From Nevskiaceae bacterium (lineage in GTDB: Bacteria; Pseudomonadota; Gammaproteobacteria; Steroidobacterales; Steroidobacteraceae): a stretch of 64,000 nucleotides of DNA. Of this stretch, positions 1-12,276 are shown one piece after another (within the stretch, counting starts at the first letter, position 1; every line of letters begins with the position of its first letter). The notes below the pieces were generated by a model that saw nothing but the letters and a program-made list of their open reading frames with translations, was not told the origin of the DNA and did no database searches. The stretch spans positions 1 to 64,000 of the forward strand of contig VEQP01000009.1 in NCBI GenBank assembly GCA_018883185.1. The letters are read 5' to 3'. The position numbers were made by a program, and so were the translations under genes.

Positions 1-212
1 GCGGGTTCATTCGGTCGCAGCGTTCCGGCGATGCGTCCTTCGAGTGTGCCGTTGCTTTGGGTGATGTCGATGATGCCGCGTGGCTTGCCGTCTTTGTCGT
101 CGATGGTGTGCCAGCGACCCACCGGCGAGTGGCTGCTGCCGGTGTCGGCAGCCGCGTCGTGGATTGCGGCAAACGTGACGAGCGCGATGAGCGCGATGCG
201 ACGGATGTCCAT
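1..212 (-). CDS. DUF2147 family exported protein, 3' part beyond the window edge
   Basis: Reading leftward from an ATG at 210-212 gives about 70 codons with no stop before the window edge. The product starts with MDIRR and a short hydrophobic stretch ending in Ala-rich sequence, a plausible signal peptide. It is followed by PVGRWHTIDDKDGKPRG and a later NGTLEGRI segment, which is the typical opening of DUF2147 proteins (small secreted beta-barrel-like proteins of unknown function). The codon pattern is clean on this strand, and the opposite-strand reading is its shadow. It is divergent from the efflux operon. The C-terminal part is outside the window. Confidence 0.72.
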   Translation of the reverse strand, partial: MDIRRIALIALVTFAAIHDAAADTGSSHSPVGRWHTIDDKDGKPRGIIDITQSNGTLEGRIAGTLRPNEP

Positions 213-282
213 GTCACACTGTAACGCAGCCATCGCCCGTTGTTGAGTACGGGTTGATCCTGCGGCGCTTTGAGCACTGCTC

Positions 283-291
283 TGCTATATT
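283..291 (+). promoter_or_regulatory. Possible extended -10 promoter before the efflux operon
   Basis: TGC followed by TATATT (286-291) fits an extended -10 element; no well spaced -35 box is visible. A start of transcription a few bases downstream would exclude the GTG at 295 and favours translation of the first efflux gene from the ATG at 334. This is based on pattern only. Confidence 0.3.
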
Positions 292-333
292 TTTGTGCAA
301 TCCAAAGACTGTTTCGAGACGCGGTCCAGCGCG

Positions 334-1602
334 ATGATTTCACCCGATTCTCACCCGAAGAAATATCGGCTTAACGCCGCGTTTGCCGTTGCGCTGCTGT
401 GTCTCGGTTCCGTGGCCCAGTCGGCGCCCATGACGCTCGATGCGGCGTTCGGCAAGGTCATCGCGTCGCATCCGCAGTTGCGGGGTTTCGCCCTGCAGAG
501 CGCAGTGCGGGAGGCGGAGCTTGCCGCCGCCGCCCTGCCGCCGCAGATGTCGGTGGGTGTATCGATCGAGAACGCGGTGGGCTCTGGCGACTACCGAAGC
601 TTTGATGCCAGCGAAACAACCCTGACCCTTGCCGGCCTGATCGAGCGAGGCGGCAAGCGCGAGGCCCGCCGGGCCATGGCCGCTGCGCGCTTCGATGCCG
701 TGGGTATCGAGCGTTCGGCGATGCAGTTCGATGTGCTAGCGGAGACCGCGCGTCGCTACCTCGATCTCGCAGGTTGGCAGGCGCGGCAGCCGCTGCTGGA
801 GGCTGAACTCGCGCAGCGTGAACGCATGGCCGAGTCGGCGCGGCAGCGCTTCACCATGGGAGCGGCCCCGCAGACTATGGCGCTCAAGGCCGAAGCCGAC
901 GTGGCGGCGACCCGCGCCGCGTTGTCGGCAAGCCGCACGGGCGCAGCCGTGGCGGCGCGGCGCTTGGCTTTGATGTGGAGTGATCGAACCGGTGCGGCCC
1001 TCGAAGCAATGCCCTTGCCGGCGAGCTTGCCGCCGTTGCCTGCTTTCGAGGAATTCCGCAAGGCTTTGCCGGGTGCTCCGGAGCTGACCCGCTTTGCGAC
1101 CGAAAGCCGGATTCGCGAAGCCCGCGTGAGGCTGGCGGTGGCTGGTGCCTCGGCGGACGTCGATTGGGAGTTGGGTGTTCGTCACCTCGCCGGCGCTGGC
1201 GACGTGGCCCTCATTGCCGGCGCACGAATCCCGCTCGGGGTGTCGCGCCGCGCGGCTTACGAGCAATCCATCGCCCGCGCCGAGCGTGCGGCTCTTGAGT
1301 TCGAGCGCGAATCGATCGAAGCGCAGCTCGATGCCGCTTTGCTCGAAGCTTGGGCGCAGGCGAATGCCGCCGCTGAGCAGGTACAGGCGCTGGAGTCCGA
1401 CGTATTACCCAAACTGCGCGATGCGGCAACGAGTGCCGAGCGCGCCTACAAGGCCGGCGCGCTGAGCTACCTCGAATGGTCGGAGGTTCAAGGCTCAGTT
1501 CGCTCCGCACTTGAGGCGGCGCTCGAGGCGAAGCTCGACTGGCGTCGGGCAATGATCGAGATCCAGCGTTTGACGGCTGAGCCCGTCATCGCGGCGCAAT
1601 AA
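334..1602 (+). CDS. czcC: Outer-membrane efflux protein, TolC/CzcC family
   Basis: This 422-residue protein has an N-terminal signal peptide (hydrophobic core AFAVALLCLG, then VAQSA) and two long alpha-helical repeats rich in Ala, Glu and Arg, as in outer-membrane efflux factors (PF02321). It would form the outer-membrane channel of a tripartite metal pump. It sits first in an operon with the adaptor (13 bases downstream) and the RND pump. I chose the ATG at 334; a GTG at 295 in the same frame would only lengthen the signal region. The assignment as CzcC rests on context, since the family itself is poorly conserved. Confidence 0.85.
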   Translation: MISPDSHPKKYRLNAAFAVALLCLGSVAQSAPMTLDAAFGKVIASHPQLRGFALQSAVREAELAAAALPPQMSVGVSIENAVGSGDYRSFDASETTLTLAGLIERGGKREARRAMAAARFDAVGIERSAMQFDVLAETARRYLDLAGWQARQPLLEAELAQRERMAESARQRFTMGAAPQTMALKAEADVAATRAALSASRTGAAVAARRLALMWSDRTGAALEAMPLPASLPPLPAFEEFRKALPGAPELTRFATESRIREARVRLAVAGASADVDWELGVRHLAGAGDVALIAGARIPLGVSRRAAYEQSIARAERAALEFERESIEAQLDAALLEAWAQANAAAEQVQALESDVLPKLRDAATSAERAYKAGALSYLEWSEVQGSVRSALEAALEAKLDWRRAMIEIQRLTAEPVIAAQ

Positions 1603-1615
1603 GCAGGGGGGCGCG

Positions 1616-2866
1616 ATGCGTCTGACGGTATCGGTGATGGTGTTGTGCAGCGCGTTGCTTGGCGCCTGCGGTGGATCGCAAAGCTCGCAGAGCGGGCATG
1701 ATGATCATGGCCACGGCGGAGCCGAGCATGCTGACGAGCCACAAGGTCCGAATGGCGGCCGGCTGCTGACGGAGGGTGATCTGACGATCGAGATTCGGCT
1801 GGTCGACCAGCCCGGCAAGTTGCCCCGATACGTGGCCTGGGTAACCCGCGCCGGCAAGCCGCTCACCACCGGAGTCGAGCGCCTAGCGGTGCGCACCGAG
1901 CGCTTGGGTGGTGAGTCGGAAATTTTTGATCTTGCGCCGAGCGATGGCGCTTTTGCAGCGAATATCGGCGTTCGTGAGCCGCATAGCTTTGCCGTGAAGG
2001 TGTCGGCGCGGGTGGCCGGTCGCGATTACTCTTGGTCCTTCGATTCCATCGAGGGGCGCGTAACCATTGATGCCCCGACTGCGGCCGAGGCGGGCATCAC
2101 CACAGCCAAACTCGCTGGAGGCGTGATTTTGGAGACGGTCGAGGTGCCGGGTGTGGTGCGCGCCCGCGAGGCGGCGAGCGCCAAAGTGATCGCGAGATTT
2201 CCGGGCGTTGTCAAATCGGTGCGTGTGCGGCCGGGCGATCGTGTCGCGGCTGGTGCGGTGCTTGCCACCATCGAGAGCAATGCGAGTCTGTCGACGTACT
2301 CTTTGACGGCGCCGATTTCGGGCACGGTGATTCGTCACGATGCGCTGGTCGGTGCTGCCGTCAGCGATATGCCGCTTTTCGAGTTGGCCAATACCGATAC
2401 CCTGCAAGTCGATTTGCGCGTGTTCGGCAAGATGGCTCAAAGCGTCCGCGCCGGTTCGCCGGTGCGCGTGCAACGCCTGACCGACGAGCGCGTCGTTGAA
2501 GCGCAGATCAACCGTCTTTTGCCCGACGTCGACGTTGCCACGCAGAGCATCATCGCCCAAGCGACGATCAAAAATAACGATGGCTTGTGGCGGCCGGGCG
2601 CTGCCGTGCAGGCTGAGGTCGAGTTGTCGCGCGTGGCCGTTGAGCGTGCCGTGCCGATCGAGGCGCTGCAAACCTGGCGAGAGATGGATGTTGTCTTCAT
2701 CAAAGTGGGCGACGCCTATGAGGTACGACCCGTCAAGATTGGGCGTCGCGATCGACGCTCGGCCGAGATCTTGGACGGCGTCAACGTCGGTGATCTGGTG
2801 GTGGTGGGTCAGAGTTATTTGATCAAGGCCGACATCGAAAAGTCCGGCGCGACACACGACCACTAG
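1616..2866 (+). CDS. czcB: Periplasmic adaptor (membrane fusion) lipoprotein of CzcB type
   Basis: A 416-residue HlyD/RND adaptor that links the inner-membrane pump to the outer-membrane channel. Residues 10-18 end in LLGAC, a lipobox, so the mature protein is probably a lipoprotein. A His- and Asp-rich stretch (HDDHGHGG) follows directly and may bind metal ions. The lipoyl-like hairpin and beta-barrel domains occupy the middle (VIARFPGVVKSVRVRPGD, GAVLATIES), and the membrane-proximal domain is at the C-terminus. It lies between the channel and pump genes with 9 bases before the next start. The His-rich N-terminus fits Zn/Co/Cd export. Confidence 0.88.
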   Translation: MRLTVSVMVLCSALLGACGGSQSSQSGHDDHGHGGAEHADEPQGPNGGRLLTEGDLTIEIRLVDQPGKLPRYVAWVTRAGKPLTTGVERLAVRTERLGGESEIFDLAPSDGAFAANIGVREPHSFAVKVSARVAGRDYSWSFDSIEGRVTIDAPTAAEAGITTAKLAGGVILETVEVPGVVRAREAASAKVIARFPGVVKSVRVRPGDRVAAGAVLATIESNASLSTYSLTAPISGTVIRHDALVGAAVSDMPLFELANTDTLQVDLRVFGKMAQSVRAGSPVRVQRLTDERVVEAQINRLLPDVDVATQSIIAQATIKNNDGLWRPGAAVQAEVELSRVAVERAVPIEALQTWREMDVVFIKVGDAYEVRPVKIGRRDRRSAEILDGVNVGDLVVVGQSYLIKADIEKSGATHDH

Positions 2867-5974
<3,108 letters not shown>

Positions 5975-6085
5975 ACCGCTGATGCCCCCAGCCTGCGGTC
6001 ATCGCGCCTGCCGGATGGCTTAAACCGACCCGCCTTGGGTATGCTCGGGGCGTCGGGTCCATGCTTTGAACTCGGGAGATCGCCC

Positions 6086-7291
6086 ATGATCGGACGTCGT
6101 CAATTGTTCGGAGTCGCCGCCGGGTCGCTGGCCTTGGTGCAGGGTATGAAGCCGGACGAGGCACTCGCTGCGGCATCCAAGACCGCAGGTGCTTCGGCCA
6201 AGGCGACGGGCGCACATGCCCGTGGCTACAACGGCCGGTTGGCACGCCTCGCCACGCTCGATCTCGAAAGCCAACAGGATTTCACGCGCGGCTTCCGCCG
6301 GCTGCAGGGCAAGTCGCTACGCGCCGCGTCTTTCGCCGCCTTCGAGCGTGTGCTCGAGCGTGAGGGCATCGACCAGAGCACGCCGATCACGGTGGAGCAG
6401 TTGCGCAAACTCGTCGACACCGAGCCTGGCATCAACATTGCCTCGAAGAGTTGGCTCGACAACCAGTACTACATGTGGAAGACGCTGCAGTTGCACCTGC
6501 ACGAGAACGAGGACGCTTATCTCTCCGAGATGGAAGCGACGGACAAGTCAGGGCCCGGCATGCTCGAGTTCGCGCCGAAGCTCGATATTCCCGTGTATGC
6601 CCGTCACGAGATTCATATCCAGCCGGGCGGGTATGTCGGCGATCCGTTCGCCGGCCACATGTATCACTACGGCACCAACAGTTTTTACACCGGCACCTCG
6701 CACGGCACGAACGACCAGGACGAGGCTCACCTCGGCGCAGCGGAGCGTTTGCCGCTGCCCAAGGATGGCAAGGTGCGTCGCATCCTCGACATGGGCTGCG
6801 GCATCGGTCAGTTGACCGTCGCGCTGAAGGAGCGCTTCCCGGATGCGGAGGTGTGGGGCATCGATTGTGGTGCGCCGATGCTGCGCTACGGTCACATGCG
6901 TGCGGTCCGCCTCGGCGTCGGCGTCAATTTCTCGCAGCGCATGGCCGAGGACACGCAGTTCCCGGACAACCATTTCGATCTGGTGACGAGCTACCTGCTG
7001 CATCACGAAGTGCCAGCCGACGTCACGCTGAAGATCATCGCCGAGGTACAGCGCGTGACTCGGCCCGGTGGCGTGTACTACCCGCTCGATTTCATCTCGG
7101 GTGGTACGGCGATGCCGCCGCGGCAGATGTACGGTCGCTGGTGGGATCATCGTTGGAACAACGAGCCGTGGTCGCTCGAGTATCACTCGGTGCCGTTCAC
7201 GCAGGAAATCAGCCGCCGTGGTTTCACGATGGTCGACAACGCGCAGGCCGTAATCCGCGGTTACGGCATCCGGCACGCCATCAAAGCCTGA
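6086..7291 (+). CDS. SAM-dependent methyltransferase with an N-terminal twin-arginine-like signal
   Basis: A 401-residue protein. The ATG at 6086 has GGGAGA about 6 bases upstream. Residues 1-30 (MIGRRQLFGVAAGSLAL) look like a Tat signal, followed by a helical region and, near residues 174-215, a block with HIQPGGYVGDPFAGH and NDQDEAH. The class I methyltransferase fold starts near residue 231 (RRILDMGCGIGQ, motif I) with the acidic motif WGIDCG. The same extra block plus methyltransferase is found in the gene at 35200-36201. The substrate is unknown. A Tat signal on a SAM enzyme is odd, because SAM is cytoplasmic; the signal may not be functional. It converges on the M24 gene. Confidence 0.82.
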   Translation: MIGRRQLFGVAAGSLALVQGMKPDEALAAASKTAGASAKATGAHARGYNGRLARLATLDLESQQDFTRGFRRLQGKSLRAASFAAFERVLEREGIDQSTPITVEQLRKLVDTEPGINIASKSWLDNQYYMWKTLQLHLHENEDAYLSEMEATDKSGPGMLEFAPKLDIPVYARHEIHIQPGGYVGDPFAGHMYHYGTNSFYTGTSHGTNDQDEAHLGAAERLPLPKDGKVRRILDMGCGIGQLTVALKERFPDAEVWGIDCGAPMLRYGHMRAVRLGVGVNFSQRMAEDTQFPDNHFDLVTSYLLHHEVPADVTLKIIAEVQRVTRPGGVYYPLDFISGGTAMPPRQMYGRWWDHRWNNEPWSLEYHSVPFTQEISRRGFTMVDNAQAVIRGYGIRHAIKA

Positions 7292-7340
7292 CGCATTAGG
7301 CCTCGACGGAGCGGTTCCGCGGGCGGTACTAGCCCGAAAG

Positions 7341-8711
7341 CTAGACCGACAGGATGTTCGGCGGCACCGAGTGAATCGGTGTCGCGCCATCCTCACCGAT
7401 CAGCACCAGATCCTCGAGATGGCAGGTGCCGCCCATGCCGGTGTCCATGATCGGGCAATCGACGCTGAGCACCATGTTCTTCTCAAGCACCAGTGCCTCG
7501 ACGCTGCGGCCCTCGGCCACACTCGGCTGCGGATGATCGCTGTGCCAGAGGCCGACGCTGTGCGGCGTGAAGTTGACGCTGAAATCCGCGCCCTGCTTTT
7601 TCATTGACTCGCGTCCGATGCGCTGCACGTCGACGAAGCGCATGCCGGGGCGCAGTTGGCTGCGCACTTCCTGCCAGGCGGTGAAGATGGCCGAGGTGCC
7701 GCGGCGCATCAGTGGATGAGGTTCGCCGACGAAAATGGTTCGAGCGAAATCGCCGTGGTAGTGCAGGAAACTACTCACGCAATCGATGCTGAACGCCATG
7801 CCGTCGCGGATCGGCGCATCGGCGATCTCGGATGAGGAGCCGTCGATGACGATGAACACGGCCTGATTGCCGCGCGCGGCGGCCTCGGCAAAGAACCGGT
7901 TTCGCAGCGCGCCGGTCGAGCCTGCGGTGCGCACGGTGGCAACCATCGCCATGGCGGCATCGACGTTGTGCTGCGCTGCGATTCGCATCAGGCGGATCTC
8001 GGCGGGCGATTTCGCCAAGCGGATGCGTCGTAGATGATCCTCGGCCGGGGTCGTGCTGCCTGAAAAATCCTGTTTCCCCAGCAGTCGTTCGATCGCGGGG
8101 TCATCGATGGCGAGTCGCGCGCGCGTCAGGCCTAGGTGCCGCAGTGCACGTTGCAGAGCGACGTCTGCCGAAGGGGAAGGCGGCTCGGCACCCGCCGAGG
8201 TCTTGCGTCGATACTTCTCGCGGGAGCTCAACAAGGACTCGTCGAGCACCCGGTGCAGCCGCGTCGGCGCTGCGCTGCCATCGGCCTCCGGCATGGTGTA
8301 CGGGAACACGATGCGGTTGGGCAACTCGACGTCGTCGGCGTAGCGGTAGTAGTGAAGAAAGCCACTCATGACGAGGGTGACGGGTCGCTGCGGGTCGCGC
8401 GGGTAGATGACGAACACTGAGTGCCTGAAACCCATGCGATCGAGGTTCGGCCAATGATTGCCGAGGTAAAACACGTTGGTCGGTTGCGTGACCACGAAAG
8501 CATCGATGTTTTCGCGAGTCATCACCGCTTGCGCGCGCTCGCGGTTGACGAGTTCGTCCGTACGCAGAAACGACACGTCGGGGCGGCTGGGTATGGATAT
8601 CGCGGGAGCGCTGGGCGTTGCTGCACTGGCAGCAGCTGAATTGGCCGTAGAGGTGGCGACACCCGCGGCGGCCGCGCCTAGCGTCGTGAGCAGGGAACGG
8701 CGATCGATCAT
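7341..8711 (-). CDS. M24 family metallopeptidase/creatinase-like protein with Tat signal
   Basis: A 456-residue protein starting at ATG 8711 with GGAGA 8 bases before it. It opens with MIDRRSLL and an Ala-rich hydrophobic stretch (Tat-type), then an N-terminal creatinase-like domain and a C-terminal pita-bread domain. Visible metal-site motifs are SIDCV, HGDFART, PHSVGL and HLEDLVL. The position usually occupied by Glu in this family (VxTxEPG) reads LSVDCP, so an Asp replaces one ligand. M24 proteins cleave Xaa-Pro peptides or hydrolyse C-N bonds such as in creatine or ectoine; the substrate cannot be told here. It follows the esterase gene on the same strand. Confidence 0.85.
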   Translation of the reverse strand: MIDRRSLLTTLGAAAAGVATSTANSAAASAATPSAPAISIPSRPDVSFLRTDELVNRERAQAVMTRENIDAFVVTQPTNVFYLGNHWPNLDRMGFRHSVFVIYPRDPQRPVTLVMSGFLHYYRYADDVELPNRIVFPYTMPEADGSAAPTRLHRVLDESLLSSREKYRRKTSAGAEPPSPSADVALQRALRHLGLTRARLAIDDPAIERLLGKQDFSGSTTPAEDHLRRIRLAKSPAEIRLMRIAAQHNVDAAMAMVATVRTAGSTGALRNRFFAEAAARGNQAVFIVIDGSSSEIADAPIRDGMAFSIDCVSSFLHYHGDFARTIFVGEPHPLMRRGTSAIFTAWQEVRSQLRPGMRFVDVQRIGRESMKKQGADFSVNFTPHSVGLWHSDHPQPSVAEGRSVEALVLEKNMVLSVDCPIMDTGMGGTCHLEDLVLIGEDGATPIHSVPPNILSV

Positions 8712-8752
8712 TGGCGAATCTCCCATGGCAGTCAGAAGCATTATGCCCGCGT

Positions 8753-9691
8753 TCAGCGGGCCAGCAGGAAACGCAGCGGTTCGGCCGACCGATCGCGCCA
8801 GGCCTGCTCGTCGTGTCCTGCGCCCGGGTAAATTCGCGACTGAAACCCGGGTGCAGTAAATCCTTTTCGCTGCATCAACGAGTCCACCTCGCGCTGCGCG
8901 TCCTCGTACAGCGCATCGAGATCCTTCGTGCCGCGATCCATGTAGATTCGCACCGCATTTGCAGGAGGCAGATGCCGGTCGAGATAGTCGCGCAGGCTTC
9001 GTGGAATCTCCCCGTTGCGCTCGAAGCTGCCGATCCAATGCGTACTTAGCGACGCTGCGGCGCCAAAGATCTGCGGATACTCGCAGAGTGCATACAGACT
9101 GATCAGGCCACCCATGCTCGATCCCATGATGAAGGTGGCGTCACGCGATGGGTCGGTGGGGTAGCGGGTGTCCACTTCAGGCTTGACGATATTGACGATG
9201 AAATCGAGGTAGGCTTTTGCGGCAGGGCGCTGGCCGAGCGCCTGGCTCACGAAGGCGTCGCGCAGGGCGGGCGGATGCAGGAATTCGAGAGCTCTGTCGG
9301 GGAAAAATTCGGCATGGCGCCGGTTCGGATCGTTATCGATGGCAACGACGATCACATCGCGGATGACTTCCTTTTCGAGCAGGGCGGCCAGTGTTCGATC
9401 GATATCCCAGGACTTGCTGTTCCAAGTCTGCTCGTTACCGAAGAGCATCTGCCCATCGTGCAGGTAAAGCACGGCGTAGCGTTTGCTGCGATCAAAGCCG
9501 GGTGGCAGCCAGACCTTCACCTGTCGCGGTGCGACGTCGCGGCTTCCGGCGACCATCAACGATTGCAGCGTGCCGGGCCGCGCGCCCTCGGGTGCGGTGC
9601 CCGGCGCGGCGATGGCGAGCGCACTTGCCATAATCAAGGCCAGTGTCGTGCAGCCAGTCGCGATGAAGTGTAAATAAAATCTGACGCCCAT
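8753..9691 (-). CDS. Secreted esterase, esterase D/enterochelin-esterase-like family
   Basis: A 312-residue alpha/beta hydrolase of the PF00756 type. It has a signal peptide (core TTLALIMASALAIAAP), the oxyanion-side motif YLHDGQMLFG, nucleophile elbow GSSMGG and a C-terminal GAGHDE that supplies the His. Members hydrolyse acyl or siderophore esters in the periplasm. The ATG at 9691 has GGGAAGGAAGG just upstream; a GTG three bases earlier is less likely. It is first in a two-gene minus-strand unit with the M24 protein and is divergent from the LacI gene. Confidence 0.82.
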   Translation of the reverse strand: MGVRFYLHFIATGCTTLALIMASALAIAAPGTAPEGARPGTLQSLMVAGSRDVAPRQVKVWLPPGFDRSKRYAVLYLHDGQMLFGNEQTWNSKSWDIDRTLAALLEKEVIRDVIVVAIDNDPNRRHAEFFPDRALEFLHPPALRDAFVSQALGQRPAAKAYLDFIVNIVKPEVDTRYPTDPSRDATFIMGSSMGGLISLYALCEYPQIFGAAASLSTHWIGSFERNGEIPRSLRDYLDRHLPPANAVRIYMDRGTKDLDALYEDAQREVDSLMQRKGFTAPGFQSRIYPGAGHDEQAWRDRSAEPLRFLLAR

Positions 9692-9777
9692 CACCTTCCT
9701 TCCCGGTTTCCGTTCTCAGGGTCCCGCGTTAACATCGAATCCGCTCGGGGTTTCTTCCCGATGGGGTACGCCTTTTC

Positions 9778-10887
9778 ATGTCGACCAAGCAGATCAAGGC
9801 AACGTCGATCGACATTGCCCATCGAGCGAACGTGTCGCAAGCGACGGTATCGCGTGCGCTGCGTAACAGTCCGCTCGTGCGTCCGGAGACGCGGCTGCGC
9901 ATCCAACAAATCGCCAACGAGATGCACTACCGTGTCGATCGCAGTGCAGCAGGACTGCGCACGCGGCGCAGTCGTACGCTTGCATTGCTGCTGTTCGAGG
10001 AATACTCGAACGATGCGCAGATCAACCCGTTCTTTCTGAACATGCTCGGGCACATCACGCGCACGGCGGCGCGGCGCGGTTTCGATCTGTTGGTGTCGTT
10101 CCAGCAGCAGAGTGAGGACTGGCACAGCGACTACGAATTGAGCAATCGCGCCGATGGGCTGATTCTGCTCGGCTACGGCGACTACACCACCTACGCCGAT
10201 CGCTTGCGTCGGTTGACAGATTCGGGAGCGAACTTCGTCATCTGGGGGCCGGTCATCGAGGATCTGCACGGACATTACCTCGGTTGCGACAACGAATTCG
10301 GCACCCGACGGGCCACCGAGCATCTGCTCAATCTCGGTCGGCGTCGAATCGCCTTTGCGGGTGGCGCCTCGGAGCAGTGCCCGGAGTTCCTGCAGCGGCA
10401 CCGCGGATACGAAACGACGCTGCGGGCTGCGGGCATCGAACCGAACCCCGCATTGCGCGTCGATGCGCAGAGCACGCCGGCTTCGGGATATCAGGCCGGT
10501 TTGCAACTCGTACACTCGGGGCAACTCTTTGATGCGGTGATCGCGGCCAGCGACCTGATCGCCATCGGCGTGATTCGCGCTCTCATGGATCATGGTTTGC
10601 GCGTGCCGGAAGACGTGTCGGTGGTGGGGTTCGACGACATCGTCACCGCGAGCTACTACAACCCGCCGCTGTCGACGGTGCGGCAGGATACGCGACGAGC
10701 GGGCGAGCGCCTCGTCGACAATCTGATCGAGCTCATCCAAGGTGGATCCGTACAGTCGACGCTGATCGAGCCGGAGCTTGTCATCCGTGGCTCGTGCGGC
10801 GGTCAGCCGTCGGGGTCAACATCAGCGACCCGTAAACTGGCCAGACCGGCTAAAAGAAGAAGCACGCCGCCGGTGAAGACGGCATAG
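9778..10887 (+). CDS. LacI family transcriptional regulator, probable maltodextrin regulator
   Basis: A 369-residue protein with an N-terminal LacI helix-turn-helix (residues about 10-30, DIAHRANVSQATVSRALRN) and hinge, followed by the periplasmic-binding-protein-like sensor domain (ADGLILLGYGDY, GFDDIVTASYYNPPLSTV). It binds DNA in the cytoplasm and responds to a sugar ligand. It sits at the edge of a maltodextrin locus, and two nearly identical sites at 12170-12183 and 15579-15592 have the TGAA-N2-CG-N2-TTCA shape typical of LacI operators. Its 3' end overlaps the convergent MFS gene by 85 bases. The effector (maltose or a derivative) is inferred from context. Confidence 0.88.
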   Translation: MSTKQIKATSIDIAHRANVSQATVSRALRNSPLVRPETRLRIQQIANEMHYRVDRSAAGLRTRRSRTLALLLFEEYSNDAQINPFFLNMLGHITRTAARRGFDLLVSFQQQSEDWHSDYELSNRADGLILLGYGDYTTYADRLRRLTDSGANFVIWGPVIEDLHGHYLGCDNEFGTRRATEHLLNLGRRRIAFAGGASEQCPEFLQRHRGYETTLRAAGIEPNPALRVDAQSTPASGYQAGLQLVHSGQLFDAVIAASDLIAIGVIRALMDHGLRVPEDVSVVGFDDIVTASYYNPPLSTVRQDTRRAGERLVDNLIELIQGGSVQSTLIEPELVIRGSCGGQPSGSTSATRKLARPAKRRSTPPVKTA

Positions 10888-12116
10888 ATCGCCGCGCCTT
10901 CGAACAGGTGGCGCACGAGTAGGCTGAGCGCGCCCGCAGCCAGAATCTGCGGGATGACGATGAAGGCGTTGAAGATCCCCATGTACACACCCATTTTGCT
11001 GGAGGGCAGAGAGCCCGCCAGCATCGCGTACGGCAGGGCGAGTATCGAGGCCCAAGCAAAGCCCACGCCCACCATCGGGGCGACCAACCATCGCGGATCG
11101 GTGATGAGGACGAACGAAGCGAGGCCGATGCCGCCGAGACTCAGACAGAAGGCGTGCGCGCCGCGTCGACCGAGGGCTGAGACGAGAGGAGCGAGCAGCA
11201 GCGCGGCAAGCGCTGCGACGCCGTTGTACACAGCGAATAACACGCCGACCCAATCCGCACCGTTCGCGTAGGCGGACGTGGTGGTGTCAGTGGTGCCGTA
11301 GTGGAAGGCCGTGACGCCGGGTGTGGTGTAGATCCACATGGAAAACAATGCGAACCAGGTCAGAAACTGCACGACGGCCAGTTGCCGCATTACTTTCGGC
11401 ATTGCCCGAACATCGGCTACGAGCGTGCGCAGCATGCCGCGTTCGGCCGCCGCGTCGGCTGCAGGCTGTGCGTCTTCGAAAGAGTTCAGCACTTCGGGCG
11501 GATATTCGCGAGTGCGCAGGATCGTCCAGCAAACGGCGGCGATGAATACGAAACCACCAATGTAAAAACTCCAGCGCACGCTGTCGGGTACACCGCCCTC
11601 TGGGTCGACGTTCGCGACGTTGAACCAGTTGGTCAGTACCCAAGGCAAGGCGGAAGCTACGATGGCCCCGACGCCGATGAACCAACTCTGCATCGAGTAG
11701 CCGAGGGCCCGCTGCTTGGCGGGCAGCATGTCGCCGACAAGGGCGCGGAACGGCTCCATCGATACGTTGATCGAGGCATCTAGGATCCACAGCAGGCCTG
11801 CCGCGATCCACAGTGTCGGAGAGTCCGGCATGACGACGAGGGCTGCCGTCGCGAGCAGCGCACCGTAGAAAAAGTACGGTTTGCGACGTCCCAGCCGGTT
11901 CCAGGTCCGGTCGCTCCAATAGCCGATGATCGGCTGCACCAGCAGACCGGTGACCGGAGCGGCGAGCCACAGGATCGGCAATTCGTCGACCGAAGCGCCG
12001 AGTGATTGAAAGATGCGGCTGACATTGGCGTTTTGCAGCGCGAAGCCGAACTGAATGCCCATGAATCCGAAACACATGTTCCAGATCTGCCAGAAACTCA
12101 GCGCAGGCTTTCTCAT
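10803..12116 (-). CDS. MFS sugar transporter, maltose/sucrose-proton symporter type
   Basis: A 437-residue inner-membrane protein with about 12 hydrophobic segments. The opening SFWQIWNMCFGFMGIQFGF, the QNANVSRIFQSLGA segment and PIIGYWSDRTWNRLGRRKPYF are typical of the glycoside-pentoside-hexuronide/sucrose-type carriers found in maltose loci of Xanthomonas and Caulobacter. It would import maltose or maltodextrins. ATG 12116 is preceded by GAGGGGGA at a good distance; upstream in-frame starts lack this. It is divergent from the alpha-glucosidase, with a LacI-type site in the 160-base gap. Confidence 0.87.
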   Translation of the reverse strand: MRKPALSFWQIWNMCFGFMGIQFGFALQNANVSRIFQSLGASVDELPILWLAAPVTGLLVQPIIGYWSDRTWNRLGRRKPYFFYGALLATAALVVMPDSPTLWIAAGLLWILDASINVSMEPFRALVGDMLPAKQRALGYSMQSWFIGVGAIVASALPWVLTNWFNVANVDPEGGVPDSVRWSFYIGGFVFIAAVCWTILRTREYPPEVLNSFEDAQPAADAAAERGMLRTLVADVRAMPKVMRQLAVVQFLTWFALFSMWIYTTPGVTAFHYGTTDTTTSAYANGADWVGVLFAVYNGVAALAALLLAPLVSALGRRGAHAFCLSLGGIGLASFVLITDPRWLVAPMVGVGFAWASILALPYAMLAGSLPSSKMGVYMGIFNAFIVIPQILAAGALSLLVRHLFEGAAIYAVFTGGVLLLLAGLASLRVADVDPDG

Positions 12117-12169
12117 CAACGTCCCCCTCGATCGAAGTGTCCGCGGCGACGGCCGACGAGACAACGAAA

Positions 12170-12183
12170 TGTAATCGTATTCA
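12170..12183 (+). promoter_or_regulatory. Putative LacI-family operator 1
   Basis: TGTAATCGTATTCA, a 14-base near-palindrome with a central CG. It differs by one base from the site at 15579-15592. It lies in the divergent gap between the MFS transporter (start 12116) and the alpha-glucosidase (start 12277), so one bound repressor could control both. Confidence 0.55.
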
Positions 12184-12276
12184 GCCGTCATACGGCGCGT
12201 GGATAGAAAACAATTCGCGCAAAGAACGCGGGCGTTGCATCCCTGCACGGGAGTCGCCGCAAACAGGGGGTTGGTG

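Noticed and set aside
31..246. Small plus-strand frame at the left edge
   Set aside because: The opposite strand reads as a DUF2147 protein with signal peptide, so the plus frame is its shadow.
7292..7340. Terminator between the methyltransferase and M24 genes
   Set aside because: Only a weak hairpin (CGGA..TCCG) without a T run is seen.
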